Below are positions 25,352 through 36,363 of a stretch of 64,000 nucleotides of DNA, in pieces. Under the pieces are notes generated by a model. The model saw nothing but the letters and a program-made list of their open reading frames with translations. It was not told the origin of the DNA and ran no database searches. This DNA comes from Struthio camelus (lineage: Eukaryota; Chordata; Aves; Struthioniformes; Struthionidae): the NCBI RefSeq assembly GCF_040807025.1, contig NC_090944.1, forward strand, positions 113,708,238-113,772,237, written 5' to 3'. The translations under genes and the position numbers were made by a program. How positions within the stretch are numbered: the first letter of the stretch is position 1; every line of letters starts with the position of its first letter.

Positions 25352-26040
25352 AATGCCAAGATTAGGCACTGAGGAACAAGTAACAAAGAATATACGTGCC
25401 TTTCAAAAGCCTTATGGGTGCCTGTAAAGAGGGATTTAATTTTGCACACTCAGTCATTTTGTTGCTGCAAGTGACAAAATTCTGTCTCTGTCTTCTCTTA
25501 TAGATCAGATATTGAAACATCTAAACGTAATCCATTGCTCCTGCAGACCAGTGGCAGAGCAAACCTGGGACTTTTCAAAAGACAGCAAGAAATTAATCTG
25601 GTTTTGCAGTAAGAGTATACTAGGCAGGCTAGAAATCAAAATGGGGCACAGAACGCAAGGAATAAGGTAGAAAATTCAAGAAGGCAGCAAATGTGGCAAA
25701 ATCTAAAATGTCCAGACTTTCTGTGCAGAACGTTGGTATCAACTGAAATAATGAGATTTGGGAATTGATACTAAGATGAGGGCAAAACACACTATTTTAT
25801 ATCTGAAATCTCATTACTAGGCATTTGCTTTCCCATATGGTTTCTAAGACATAATTCAGACACAAATATTTTCAAAATTGGGGTGGGGGGAAAGAAGCCT
25901 AAGTTATGCATACATTCTGGTGGGTGAGCACATCTCAACACTGTTTCAATTTATATGGTACTTATGTCCTTTTTGCTGTAGAATGTCAGTGTGTGCTGGA
26001 CCACTGTAGGGGTTTTCTGTGTTCCCAGGGACAGATGATG

Positions 26041-26125
26041 AGGGCCAAATTTTATTCTCTTGTGCAGTCCTTATTGACTTTAACAGTCATTGAGTCTGTG
26101 CAATTGAGAGAAGTAGGCCTTATGT
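26041..26125. repeat. Possible worn sauropsid MITE-like repeat
   Basis: Wording such as GGGCCAAATTTTATTCTC, then TTGACTTTAACAGTCATTGAG, then AGTAGGCC resembles palindromic MITE remnants remembered from turtles and archosaurs (GGGCCAGATTCTGATCTC and TTGACTTCAATGGAG). Heavily decayed. Confidence 0.3.
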
Positions 26126-26340
26126 CCATAATACTTTGTTACATAAAGAATAAGCTTGTTGTTAAATGGTGTGGCATTCTAGGACATAAATTACAAGTCG
26201 TTGATGTGGGCTTCATGTTGATTATTACTTTAATATTTGCCATGTAACTTTCAAAGTGGCACAACTTGCATAATAACCACTAATACAGATGGAAATGTAC
26301 TACCCGTGTTTCCTAGAACTCTTTAATACCTTAAGTGTAA

Positions 26341-26346
26341 AATAAA
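26341..26346 (+). terminator. TRAF5: Candidate TRAF5 poly(A) signal (distal)
   Basis: AATAAA about 2.2 kb past the stop codon, within GTAAAATAAAGTGATAAGG. Confidence 0.4.
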
Positions 26347-26370
26347 GTGATAAGGAACTTGGAGAAGTGA

Positions 26371-28490
26371 GGCAAGAGGGAAACAGCGCAGTCTGTATTT
26401 CAGCAAATTAGTAACCCTCTGCCTCCACCACCCCAAATGCAGAAGTGTTAGGAGTATTTAAATGTTTGTGGAGAATTTTGAGCATGACAGGAGCTAAGTA
26501 TTATTAAAACTCCATTTCTAAGTGTTAGAATAGGTGATGGCACTGTGATGTTGCTAAGTGTTTGGTGTGTTCTTGGAGAGATTTTGAAAGCATATTTAAT
26601 TTTAACCAATTCATACTGCAATCGCTCTTCCTCTACTTACCAGCTCGTTTTAGTTTTTTGCCGTGAATAGTCCTTTTAAAATTTTGAAGCACAATGACTC
26701 ATTCCGGGTGATGGAGACATCCCTTTTGAAATACTGCCTGTTTTATAAAGAATTAGTTAAGAAAATTAATTTTTTAAAGACAACTTTATTTAAATTGGTT
26801 CATTTTATTAAAACAGTTGAGAGTTTTATGTTTAGTTTTTCAGAGTTTTTTACTACTGTAAGCTGGATTTTAAATAACATCCCATTCGTAATAAAGAAAA
26901 AATGTTGAATAGCATGAATATTAGGGAAGAAGTTAGATGTTGCATGAAAAACACCAAAAAACTTTTCAATGATACCGTACTGGGTAAGTAACTGAAAGAG
27001 CATACGGTATTCCTACATCAGCACAGTATGTTTTTAATGTATTTATTGACAGATTTGTAGTTGTTGGAATATCTCTTACTACCATACAGACATTTTTCTA
27101 GCCAAATGTCATAACTGTATACATAAAATATGTAAAAATAAATAATATTACCGTATTTCTGCAGTAAGTGTGACATATACTCCTTTAAGCTGAATTTAAA
27201 GAGACTTTTTACAAGAGTGGGGGGTGCTGCATATTTGCATCTGAAATTGTGTTTACAGTCCAAAGAAAACTTTAGGTTAAGAATCAGTATGGTTCATAAA
27301 TATTTTGGTTTGTGCTTTAATGTCCTAAAGCAGTGCACATACAAATTAAGTAAATTCTAAACTAGATCAGACCAGTGATCTCTTAGGTCTGGTATTCTGT
27401 TTCTGATAGCAACAGCTAGCACACTGGATATTTTAGCAGAAGTTTCAACCACAGAATCAAACCAGTATATTATTTTTGTTTGGAACAGATATGCGTTCAG
27501 TTGAGATTGGATTTGCTCCTGTTCAGGCCAGTTACACTATAATTGTTTCCCCTGACCAGCTGATGTTTGAGAACATGGTATTTAAAAATGGGAATGTAAA
27601 ACTTCATGGGGTTATGAGCAAAGTGTTGGAAATCAGCCTGGGAGAAGTGTTAGCGCTGACCCCCTGTTCCTCTGCAAGAGCTCAAGCACCCACTCAGTGC
27701 CAGCGGTTCTCTCAGCTCCGTAAATATGACCTGTGTGGTGCCCAACAGTCAACTTACTTACATCTGCATGCCCAGAGATAAAAGAAAGGCACAAGGTATG
27801 TGTCCCTGTATTCATGTACAGTTAACAGGAGTGCTGGGGAAAGCTTAGGCTAATGGGGCTTGTTGGCAGCAGTAACACCCGGCTCTCCGTGATGGGGGAG
27901 CAGGAATCCAAGCCAGCTAGAGCGGGTCTCTGGGCAGTTGCGAAAGCCTGTGCACTGGGTTGAGTCCTGCTAGGACTTGCGGAGTTGAGCAGCACGGCAT
28001 CACAGTGCAAACGCACGCGTCGTGTGCTGAGAGATGGGGAGGGTGCTCTGCAGATCCTAGGAAGCACGAGCAATAAGCCCTCTTCCAAAGAGGTTCCTCA
28101 CAGGAGTCATTAGTTTCCTGGACAGGTACCCGGAACAAATATTTTTGGGGTTCGTTCTGGGTGAGGTTCAACAAAGGCTTCAAAATAAAAGTTCAGCACC
28201 ATTTTATGGTTGAAGTTAAGGTTGAAGCCAACGTCAGCTTGGATTTGCTTCAACTGTTTCCCGGAAGACACCTGGCCAAGCATGCAATATTGTATACAAA
28301 AGCAGCCTTTTTTTAGGAAGTTAGCGGTAGGAAAGTATATTCACAACCGTCCTTTCATAGCTGCCTGCTCGGCCACATGGCGTTAAGCTCTGACCTGCTG
28401 GACAGAGCTGTGTGGGGCCCTCACCCCCACGTGCCAGGCACGTACCCTTCCCTCTCCACTGCAGACACCCTCCGCGCGCGCAGCCCCTGA
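26371..28490. other. Intergenic region between TRAF5 and the next gene
   Basis: AT-rich with no supported gene. It includes a worn LINE-end fragment at 27362-27450. An open frame at 27476-27781 has no recognisable domain and lacks support. Confidence 0.5.
27362..27450. repeat. Worn LINE-end fragment (L3/CR1-like), copy 1
   Basis: AGATCAGACCAGTGATCTC, then GTATTCTGTTTCTGATAGCA and CAGCTAGCACACTGGAT. This is the same text pattern as 55910-55995 and as the sauropsid repeat remembered as 'GGACCGGTCTGACCGGTCCA ... TATCCTGTCTCTGACAGCAG'. Confidence 0.4.
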
Positions 28491-28499
28491 AGCAGCTCT

Positions 28500-29100
28500 G
28501 GCTTCTTCTTTAATCCAACGTCAAAAGCGAAGGTTGCTCGGCACCTTTGGCCGGCCTCCCCAGCGCCTCGCCTTTCTGCGCGCAGCACAAAGCAATAAAA
28601 CGCAGGCTCCTCGGCGGGGCCCCCAGCTGCGGAGGGGCCTCCGCCTGAAGAGAAAGGGGTTTTTCGGTTTGTTTGCTTGTTTTTGCCTCAAAACGCAGGT
28701 GAAGTGCCGCCAACTTCACGGGCAAAGCGCCGCCTGCCGTTAAACGCCGCGATCCCCCGCGGCACAGCCGGGTAGCGGGAAGCCTTCGCCCCGGCGGCCG
28801 GCTGCCACCAAGCTCGCGTTCAACGCGCGCGCCAACGGCCGTTAACGGCCCTCCCGCCGCCCGACTCCGTCCGGGTCGCTGCGGCGGAAGCGGCGGCGGC
28901 GCCCCCGGGCAGCCCCAGCTCTTCCGGGTGGCCGGCGGGGCCCGGGCGGCGGCTGGGGTGAGTGAGTGAGTGCGGGCCGGGGCCGGGGCCGTGTTTCCCC
29001 CCGCAGGGCGGCGAGCCTGTCCGCAGGCGCAGCGCCGGCCGCGGAGCGGGGCCAGGGCCGGTGCCTCCGCCGCCCTCACGGTCTGTACAGCCCCAAGGGT
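28500..29100 (+). promoter_or_regulatory. CpG island and probable non-coding first exon of the Ser/Lys-rich gene
   Basis: Dense CpG block about 400 bases before the first coding exon of the plus-strand gene at 29452-36363. A perfect donor, GGCTGGG|GTGAGT, ends a likely 5'UTR exon at 28957, and the downstream acceptor is at 29449. Minus-strand open frames across the island are GC-rich artefacts. Confidence 0.65.
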
Positions 29101-29451
29101 TTGGCCTGTAATCGATGAGTAGTGCTAAACGCGAGCCTATAGTCAATTAGTAGTCTTAAATGCAACTTATGTGCTCCCTCCCCCCCCCCCACCCTTCCTC
29201 AAAAGCGACTGTGCTAACTTCTTCACGTTTATGGAAAATCGCACAAATCCAGGGTTTTGGCCTCAGATTCTTGACTTACGAGGTTGAGAGGCTGCACAAG
29301 GGCTGAACTGTTGTGTAAAGCGCATGGTTAGAAATGGCGATGGTGCTGATCTTGCAGAGGTTCTCTGATTTCCTCTATCTCTGCACCAGTCTTTTTCCTT
29401 ACCAAGAGTTTTGGAAATGTGCATTGAACGTACTTTTGTCTCGTACTAGGA

Positions 29452-29521
29452 ATGGATAACAGGAAGGAGGAAAGAAGTAGATCGCTATGTGCAACATCAC
29501 ACGAAGAGCTGAAAGTCCGAG
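29452..29521 (+). CDS. Ser/Lys-rich gene, coding exon 1
   Basis: Acceptor TCGTACTAG ends at 29449; the ATG is two bases into the exon. Encodes MDNRKEERSRSLCATSHEEL and on to VR, with G24 split. Donor CGAG|GTAAGC. Confidence 0.8.
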
Positions 29522-32500
29522 GTAAGCGTTTCTCTGTTGCAATGCTATGGTATTATTTGTATTATCCCTTATGCGTTTGAGTATGACGTTTAGCATGATG
29601 ATATATGATGATATTAGACTATGACACAATGGAAGAGGTCAAAAAGCTTCCTCAAAAATAAGAGTTCATTGTGTTTAACCTCTATGAGGTTAAAGTCACC
29701 ATCGTAGAGCAGCTGTTAGCATGCTTGTCACTGTTGCCTTGTGTTATCCTAAGGAAAAGAAAAAGGGAAACGAAAACGTAGTAGAAACAGATCATCATCA
29801 GTTTCATCCACATCATCTTCTAGTGCTACCGTGTCCTCCACTTCTTCCTCCTCATCACGCTCGTCATCGAGGTCTTCTTCAAGTAGCAGGGGTAAGCTGC
29901 CACTTGTGTACAAGTGGTTTTTACCTGTGTTGAGAGCATTCTTGGAAACATGTAGAGCTTATTTTAAATGTGGCTACGCTGCCACAAAACGATACTACAG
30001 ATTACAAATATTACGTGTTGAGAGTGTTTTCTTACAACCGTTTCCTTTGGTAATGTTAAGGTGCCTCCTTATCCACCATATGCAATGCTCCTGTGTTAAT
30101 TTAAATGTCTTCAGAAATAAAAGCGTCTTATTTTGTTTGAAGAAATGCTACTTTGGTAAGAATATACATAAGTATACGTTTAAAGCTCTGGGTTTTTTTT
30201 TAAGTAAACTGAATACAGATCTTTTTCTACTTCACCTCTTTAGACCAGAGTTAAGGTTTTTGTTTTGGTCTTACTGTGATCTTGAAGTTTCAAACACTTA
30301 AATATAAGGACTTACAAAAGGTATATTAATACAAATAACTGAGTTCAGTGGAAACACATCCAAGTGTTGTAGGATTAAGACTTTCCTATTAAACTGCTGC
30401 TTACTCAGAGGACTTGGAGTAGCTTTGATCTTTTAAAAAAGATAAAATCTGGAAGTAAGTGCAGGTTTTCTGTATGGCTCCAGCTTGTGGCTTCAAGGGA
30501 AACGTATTGCTGATTATATCAAGACTGCATTATTTTGATGTTCTGTTTTGAAATATTTTATATCATTGTAGGTAAAGTGAGCAGATTGCCCTTTTTAAGT
30601 ATAATACATGAGGCTAAACACTGAAGTGTGTTTTTTTTCTTTTTACTGTGATTGGGAGGAAGACTCTATGGACCACAGTTCGCTTGACTACAACTCTTTA
30701 GCTTCAGGGTCAGATGAAGTTTCACTGTGCCATACTGGACCTCATATTTGTGAATATAAATTTTTTGCCATATATAACTAAGATTTTCTAATCTTTCCGT
30801 AATGCAAGGTTATAGATCGATTATTTCTTGGACAGTGCTTCAGGAATCATATATTTGCTAAGATTATCGGCCCAACTGAACCGCATTCACTTGTATACAA
30901 CTCAGTAGAGCTGGAATACCTGTAGTAGAGGAGGAAGAAAAGGGAGTACTTTCTTAATGCCACAGATGAACAAAGACTAAGTTCCACTTCTCTTGAAGTG
31001 GATTTAATGTCTACATGGAAATATTATTTTTTCTTCGTACTTCAGTGACTGATTCAAAGTGTCTGACCGTTATTATTTTCTGAAAATGTTCATACTTGTG
31101 AACTTGTACATTACAAGTTCCTGTCTTTTTGAATTAATTTTATGCCATGTGACATACTCTGAAATTTTTGAAAAGAATTAAAATGTCATGTCAGGCACTG
31201 GCTGTGTGATGATTCTTGGCATGCTTTCTGGCACACTATGTTCTTAGTTTTTGAGACTGTATCATTAGAAATATAATTTTTTAAATTCAACAGCCTCTCT
31301 TTGTTTGTTGTTTTCCAAAGTATATTACTGCATGGTTATAAAGAAAGTTATCAAGCGATGTCCAGAGGGTTAATGGCACACAAAAACAGAAGGGAGGGTT
31401 TTTGTAATGTATAAGCATGCTGTTGAAGCGTTGCACTGATGATGAGCAATACAGAAGATGACTGTCATCTGCTATGATTCTCTTACCCCAACAGTTACTG
31501 TTTGAGATTTTACTTAGCCCTGCCAGCTCTGACAGTTGTCTGGCGTAAAAAATAGCATTTCCATATCCCATTCCAAAACCTTATTTCTGATATTTTGATA
31601 CACCAGCCTTGGACATCTTACTAAAATTTTACATTTTGGCCTCCAACTAGACTAGGCAGAAAAAAACTGAAAAAAGATTGAAAAAAACCCAACAAAATAA
31701 GTCATTCAGAATTTATCAGTCTTTTAGAAGGATGGCAAGAAATATGTTATCTGGGGAAAAAAATCATTCTGAATTAGGCCCAAGTTATCAATTTGCGTGC
31801 TTGAAGATTTGCTAAAACTTCACAGACAAAACATTCCCTAAATTTTCCATTCACAAGGGAGAGAGAAGATCTAGAAAAAATGTCCTACAAGGGCATGTTT
31901 AAACAAGTCAATTTACTCAATTTAGATTGAGAGGAAAAGACATGAGGCAATCAAGTTAAGACAGATATATATCTATGTGTATGTATATTGACGAGGTCTG
32001 ATGTGTCAGCTATAACAAAGTTGGAGTTGACCTTCCTTGGGATAGCAGAATAGAGGTTTCTTCTGTCCTTGTTTTTTATATTATTCTCTTTTCTTATTTA
32101 GAGACTGCAGCTGCAGTTCTGGCTGTTAAGTACTGTAAAAGTATCTGGGAAACCTGAAAGGAGAGTGGGGGAAACTCTTCTGCTTTCTGAGTGATATCCC
32201 CCACCTGCCTTCTCCAAACTTCTTGGTGATGTAGATTGAATGGAAAATAAAGCTGTCTAATTTGAGTGCAGAAGGGACATTGCTGGAAGAAAAGACACTG
32301 GGATATGGAAATTTGACTGCAGCCTAGTAAAGAGGTGGAGCAGGGAAGGGCGTTCTCCTGGGAAGGGAAGGAAGCAGACAGACCAGATGCCAGAATGTGG
32401 AGAGGTGGGATAGCTGAGTTCGGAAACTGAGACTGAACCAGTGAGAAGGCAAGATGGGGAGGGATGCTGACTCAAAAAGAGTGAGCAGGAGGAAAAGTTG

Positions 32501-35500
32501 GTCTGGCTGGGCCAGGAAATCAACAGTTGGGAGCAGGCTGGAAACTAACTGCAGCTGAAGTCTAGAGTAGTTGGTCTGTGGTTCGTCATCATGATGACTG
32601 TGGCTAGGATCATAGCAGATGAAAACTGAGGCTGGAGGAGGTGTGGATGAAGGAATCAAGCTAGGTGAATGGGCAGAAGTGTCTGTGCTCATCACAGTGT
32701 ACTACTTTTCAGAGCCTGGAAGGAAACCCAGCGTTCTTAAATGTGCCCCTTTTCCTGATGTTGGTAAATATTTGTAAAAACCGTCTGGTGAGTTACATCC
32801 TCCCCTTTGGGCTCTTAGTCCAGTCTGTTTCTACCAGGAAACTGAACAGAGTGATACCATTCTCATGGGTTCTTTTGACACCGTTATGTTGCATTTGTTA
32901 TTAGGAGGCCAAAAAAAGCCTTCTTGCTTGTGCAGCCTCACCTTAGACCTTCTTAACTTTTGAGTCTAGCTGTGCTCCTGTATATTCTGTAATTGATCTT
33001 TTGCTTGGAATTTATTGCGAAGAAACTGCAGAGCTTGAAGGCAGTCTGTTGGAATACTAGAAATTGTTTCTCAGTCCCTTTAGGCTTACAGTCCCCATAT
33101 TCAAAGTTAGTGCTTCAGAATCAGCTTCCTCACGTACCAGTGACAGTGTAAGATGTAAAAGGTATGATCAGCTTATAGAATTTGTGGGTTTCTGTTTTAC
33201 AAGGTTTATATCTTGAAGTTGAAAAGTGAGCTAAGTAAGTACAAAAAGGACTTTTTCATCGCCTTAAACAGTGATAATGTTTTCGGTGGCTTGTCAGCCC
33301 CTACAGTACATTTTGGGGACTCCTCTCTGAGTTTGGATCCCTGGTTGTAAAACACTAATGTAAGATGGCGTGTTAGAGAGATTTGTAATCTGTAAAGCAT
33401 AGCTGCAGAAAGAGAAATTCTATCTCTAATATATTGATGTAAGTAATCGCTGCGCAAATCAAGTATTTTCAGTGTCCACGTTAGAACAGTAAGTGGCAGT
33501 AAGTTAATGATGTGTTGCATTTCTCAGGATTACTTTCAGCCAGTGTTTAATATATTTAGCAGAATTAAAGCATTTTCTTCTTATGCACTTCATATAGAAT
33601 CTTTCTTATGTTTTATGTTCTACATACTTTTTCTGTAAAATCAAATCTCTCTTTCAGAATACTAAAATTGCAGGATTTGTTTTTGTTTTTGTTTTTTTTT
33701 AGATTCTCCTAAGTCTAAATCAAAGAAAAAGAAAAAAGAAAAACACAACAAAAAGGTAAACATTTGCTGAGAGGAATAAGTAGTTAACTGAACAGAAAAT
33801 AGATCTTCATAACCTTAAATCTCATGTAAGATTTAATGCTTTTGTCTGTTATGGACATGTCAAACAGGCTTCTGGAGCAATCGCAGATCAACTGATAGGT
33901 AATTTTGCATACAGTTGAGTTTATATTAGAACAGAAATAATTTAAGGTTCCTTTTGCCAGTCTGTAGATTTGTTTCAGCTAGAATTTAGAGCAATCCTCA
34001 AAGAAAAGAGAAATGGGAAACTTGATATTTAAGACAGTATTGTCTGACAGAAATTCGATATAGTCAGTGAAAGAGAGTAATGGACTCTCACTGGTGTAAT
34101 TTTTTTTCGTTTCTATAGGATCTTCTGTTCCAGGTTTTTATACATTTGGAGTACATTAGAATAAGAGATAGAATCAGTGATCATACCATTTTTACTTCTC
34201 AAGAGTCTAAGTCTTGCTAACATTGCTGCGCTACTTTCTGTGTGCTTCAGGTAGTATGCGCTCAGCAGTGGTAAGGGTAAGCACTAGGCGCTGTCTGACT
34301 AGCCAGGGCAGTAAAAGGCTACTCGTGGGTTGCTTTTTTTACCCTTTGCATCTGTAAACAGTTGGGATATATTTCTTATACTTGTAGAAGAGGAAAAAAG
34401 AGAACAAAATGAAGAAAAAGAAAGAAAAGAAGAAAAAGAGAGAGAAAGCGGGACCTGTCCAGCTTTCCAAGGTATGCTGGTGTGCATTATAACATCCCAT
34501 TATATTCCTCATCTACACAATCTGCCCTGTCATAAAAATGTCTGTAACCACATCAATTTTGTCATCAAGAAATGAAAACAGTTTTTAATTTTTTGGACAA
34601 TTGGACAATAACCTTTTATACTTCTTATAACTGTTGTTAAGATTAGTAATGTTTCAGAACAAAGGAAAGCTGATTTCCTTCTAATATGTGGTTTCATTTT
34701 AGTTCTTTAAAAACAAAAAGAAGAATGAAAACTACAGCATGATAACAGGAAAGAAAATAAAGATGAAGATAAAGAAGACTAAGAAGGATAAAGAGGTAAT
34801 GATTGAAAATAGTCCTTACGTCCCAAGGGACAGTCATATCTCTTTTCATATCTCTCTTTTTCTTTTTTCCTTAATATTTGTATTTTTCAGAAGAGTGGAT
34901 CTTATACTTAAGAGTTTTAATTTGAATGTAGCTTTTAATGCGGCTATGGTGCCACCTGAGAAATCTAAATTCATTCTTTTGGGCATATGTTTTGTGATAT
35001 GTGAGTGGGCTTGGAATATTCGGGCATGAATAGATAACCAAGGATGCCTGTGCAGGTCTGCAGAATTAGTTTGTCATGCTTAGCTAATTTGTGTCTTTTC
35101 CCATTGATTAGCTTGCACTGTTTTTAATTGTCCTCCTTTCTTTCCAGTCTCTTGTAATCAGAAGTGGTAGCTGCCGCTTTTGTCTATTTTTATAATGAGA
35201 GTGAGACTAGCTATTATTTAGAGAGGAAGAGAAAAAGATGATAGCGTTAGGACCGCATGCTCATGCATTCTCTCAAAAGCAGTCGGTTTTTTTGCTGATA
35301 TCCTCGGGGAACTGGATATCGTAAATAGCGTTTTGTGCTATTGGTATGGGTATTTAGACTCGGCGCATAAATAATAGGTGTGCTCTTTTCAGCAGTTTCC
35401 ACGCCTTAGAGTGATCTGCAAGAGCGTGTCAGATACTCATCAATATGTGTTAAGTGTTACTTTGAGGTATCCAGTTTGGTGGATTCTGATTCAGCCATAA

Positions 35501-36363
35501 TAATTCATTCTTTAGCTGCCAAAATACACCTGAGCATTCTAAGTTCCATTTAATCAAAGCTATTTTCAGTGGCACTAAAGTTTGTGTTAATTTATGCTGA
35601 ATCCGATTTGCTAGTCCTCCTTGTTATAATTTTTCGATGCCAAAGATGTTGGCCCTTCTTTGCTTGGGTTGGGTGGCCATGGTCGTTAATGTGCTGAATT
35701 GAACAACGTGTTATTCACAGTATTTTAACCTGCAATGGTTCTGTAAATTGTGACTTTAAAACAGTGGAACCAAGTGTTTTGGCTGTTTGGGGCATTTTTT
35801 ATGGTGCTTCTTTGCATCTCATATGATGCCTAGTGGGGCATCTTTAGAAGGTGCCTGAATTCATGATTCCTTTCTATTAATCGACAAGCTGCTGCTCATG
35901 AATAGAAAACCTGAGGCTTCCCAGGACACAAGATTTGCTCTGTGTAGAGTATAAAGAAAGGGATGAAAAAGGTGGCAGACCGGAGAAAGTTGCCTCAGAC
36001 ACCAGAGCAGGCTGAGAGCTACATGTTGACAACCACATGGAGCCTCTGCAGGGAGCCACTTAGAAATACCATGAAATAGTGACAATGACAGCTTGTCTTC
36101 TGTAGCATCTGTCCAGAGTACCCATTGCCTTGCACTTGCTCCAGACGTTCACACCTGTCTAGTAGCTAGTAATACCTAGCCGTTTGAATGCGGTGGCATT
36201 TCTTGTGCCACTTACTGAATTGTGAAAACCCACACAGAAGGCAGGCTTATGCAGCCTTGGCCCATTGAGTACAGGCCTATTGAACCGTTCCCTCTGCTTT
36301 TCTGCTCTACAGAGAGACCGGAACCGTGCCGAGCTCCTTGAGTTTCTGAACTCTGCCTTATGA
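29452..36363 (+). CDS. Unnamed Ser/Lys-rich basic protein gene between TRAF5 and RD3 (complete, six coding exons)
   Basis: I do not recognise this protein. Joined exons: 29452-29521, 29754-29891, 33703-33755, 34388-34471, 34703-34795, 36313-36363. The total of 489 nt gives 162 residues and all phases agree. Layout: acidic/basic N-terminus (MDNRKEERSRSLC, about 1-24); GKRKRSRNR, then a serine-rich tract with interspersed Arg (about 25-70); lysine-rich segments (about 71-108); a non-repetitive motif AGPVQLSKFFKN (about 108-119); a basic stretch with SMITGKKIKMKIKKTKKDKE (about 127-146); and the C-terminus RDRNRAELLEFLNSAL. Composition suggests a nuclear, RNA- or chromatin-associated protein, loosely like FAM133 or ARL6IP4 in style, but I claim no homology. 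Start choice: first ATG of exon 29450-29521, with G at +4. Syntenically it sits where human has LINC00467. Confidence 0.82.
29754..29891 (+). CDS. Ser/Lys-rich gene, coding exon 2 (polyserine tract)
   Basis: Acceptor ATCCTAAG, donor AGGG|GTAAGC. Encodes KEKGKRKRSRNR followed by a long Ser/Thr run with spaced Arg. The serine codons are mixed (TCA, TCT, TCC, AGT, AGC), so the run is maintained as protein rather than being a simple DNA repeat. Confidence 0.82.
29892..33702 (+). other. Intron 2 of the Ser/Lys-rich gene
   Basis: AT-rich, 3.8 kb. GT at 29892 and AG at 33702 after a long T-rich tract. A purine-rich stretch at 32160-32700 may be an old repeat. No coding sequence recognised. Confidence 0.7.
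33703..33755 (+). CDS. Ser/Lys-rich gene, coding exon 3
   Basis: 53 nt with a strong polypyrimidine acceptor. Completes D and reads SPKSKSKKKKKEKHNKK. Donor AAG|GTAAAC. Confidence 0.8.
34388..34471 (+). CDS. Ser/Lys-rich gene, coding exon 4
   Basis: 28 whole codons, KRKKENKMKKKK through KAGPVQLSK. Acceptor TACTTGTAG, donor AAG|GTATGC. A second frame (EEEKREQNEEKE...) is also open here, but it meets a stop at the start of the next exon, so the lysine frame is chosen. Confidence 0.8.
34703..34795 (+). CDS. Ser/Lys-rich gene, coding exon 5
   Basis: 31 whole codons, FFKNKKKNENYSMITGKKIK through KTKKDKE. Acceptor CATTTTAG, donor GAG|GTAATG. Confidence 0.82.
36313..36363 (+). CDS. Ser/Lys-rich gene, last coding exon
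   Basis: Acceptor CTGCTCTACAG at 36312. 17 codons, RDRNRAELLEFLNSAL and TGA. The amphipathic, non-repetitive C-terminus joins in phase and argues for a real coding exon. Confidence 0.75.
   Translation, partial: RDRNRAELLEFLNSAL

Larger units (their letters stand above)
24148..26370 (+). other. TRAF5: Probable TRAF5 3'UTR
   Basis: Non-coding sequence following the TRAF5 stop on the same strand. Poly(A) signals AATAAA occur at 25346-25351 and 26341-26346. No coding frame in it resembles a protein. The 3' end is inferred from the signals alone and could also lie near AATAAA at about 26888. Confidence 0.5.

Noticed and set aside
27476-27781. 101-codon plus-strand open frame after TRAF5
   Set aside because: No family resemblance and no supporting signals; lies next to an old repeat.
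34330-34575. Glu/Lys-rich 81-codon open frame
   Set aside because: It is the second frame of coding exon 4 of the Ser/Lys-rich gene and runs into intron; the lysine frame keeps phase with both neighbouring exons.
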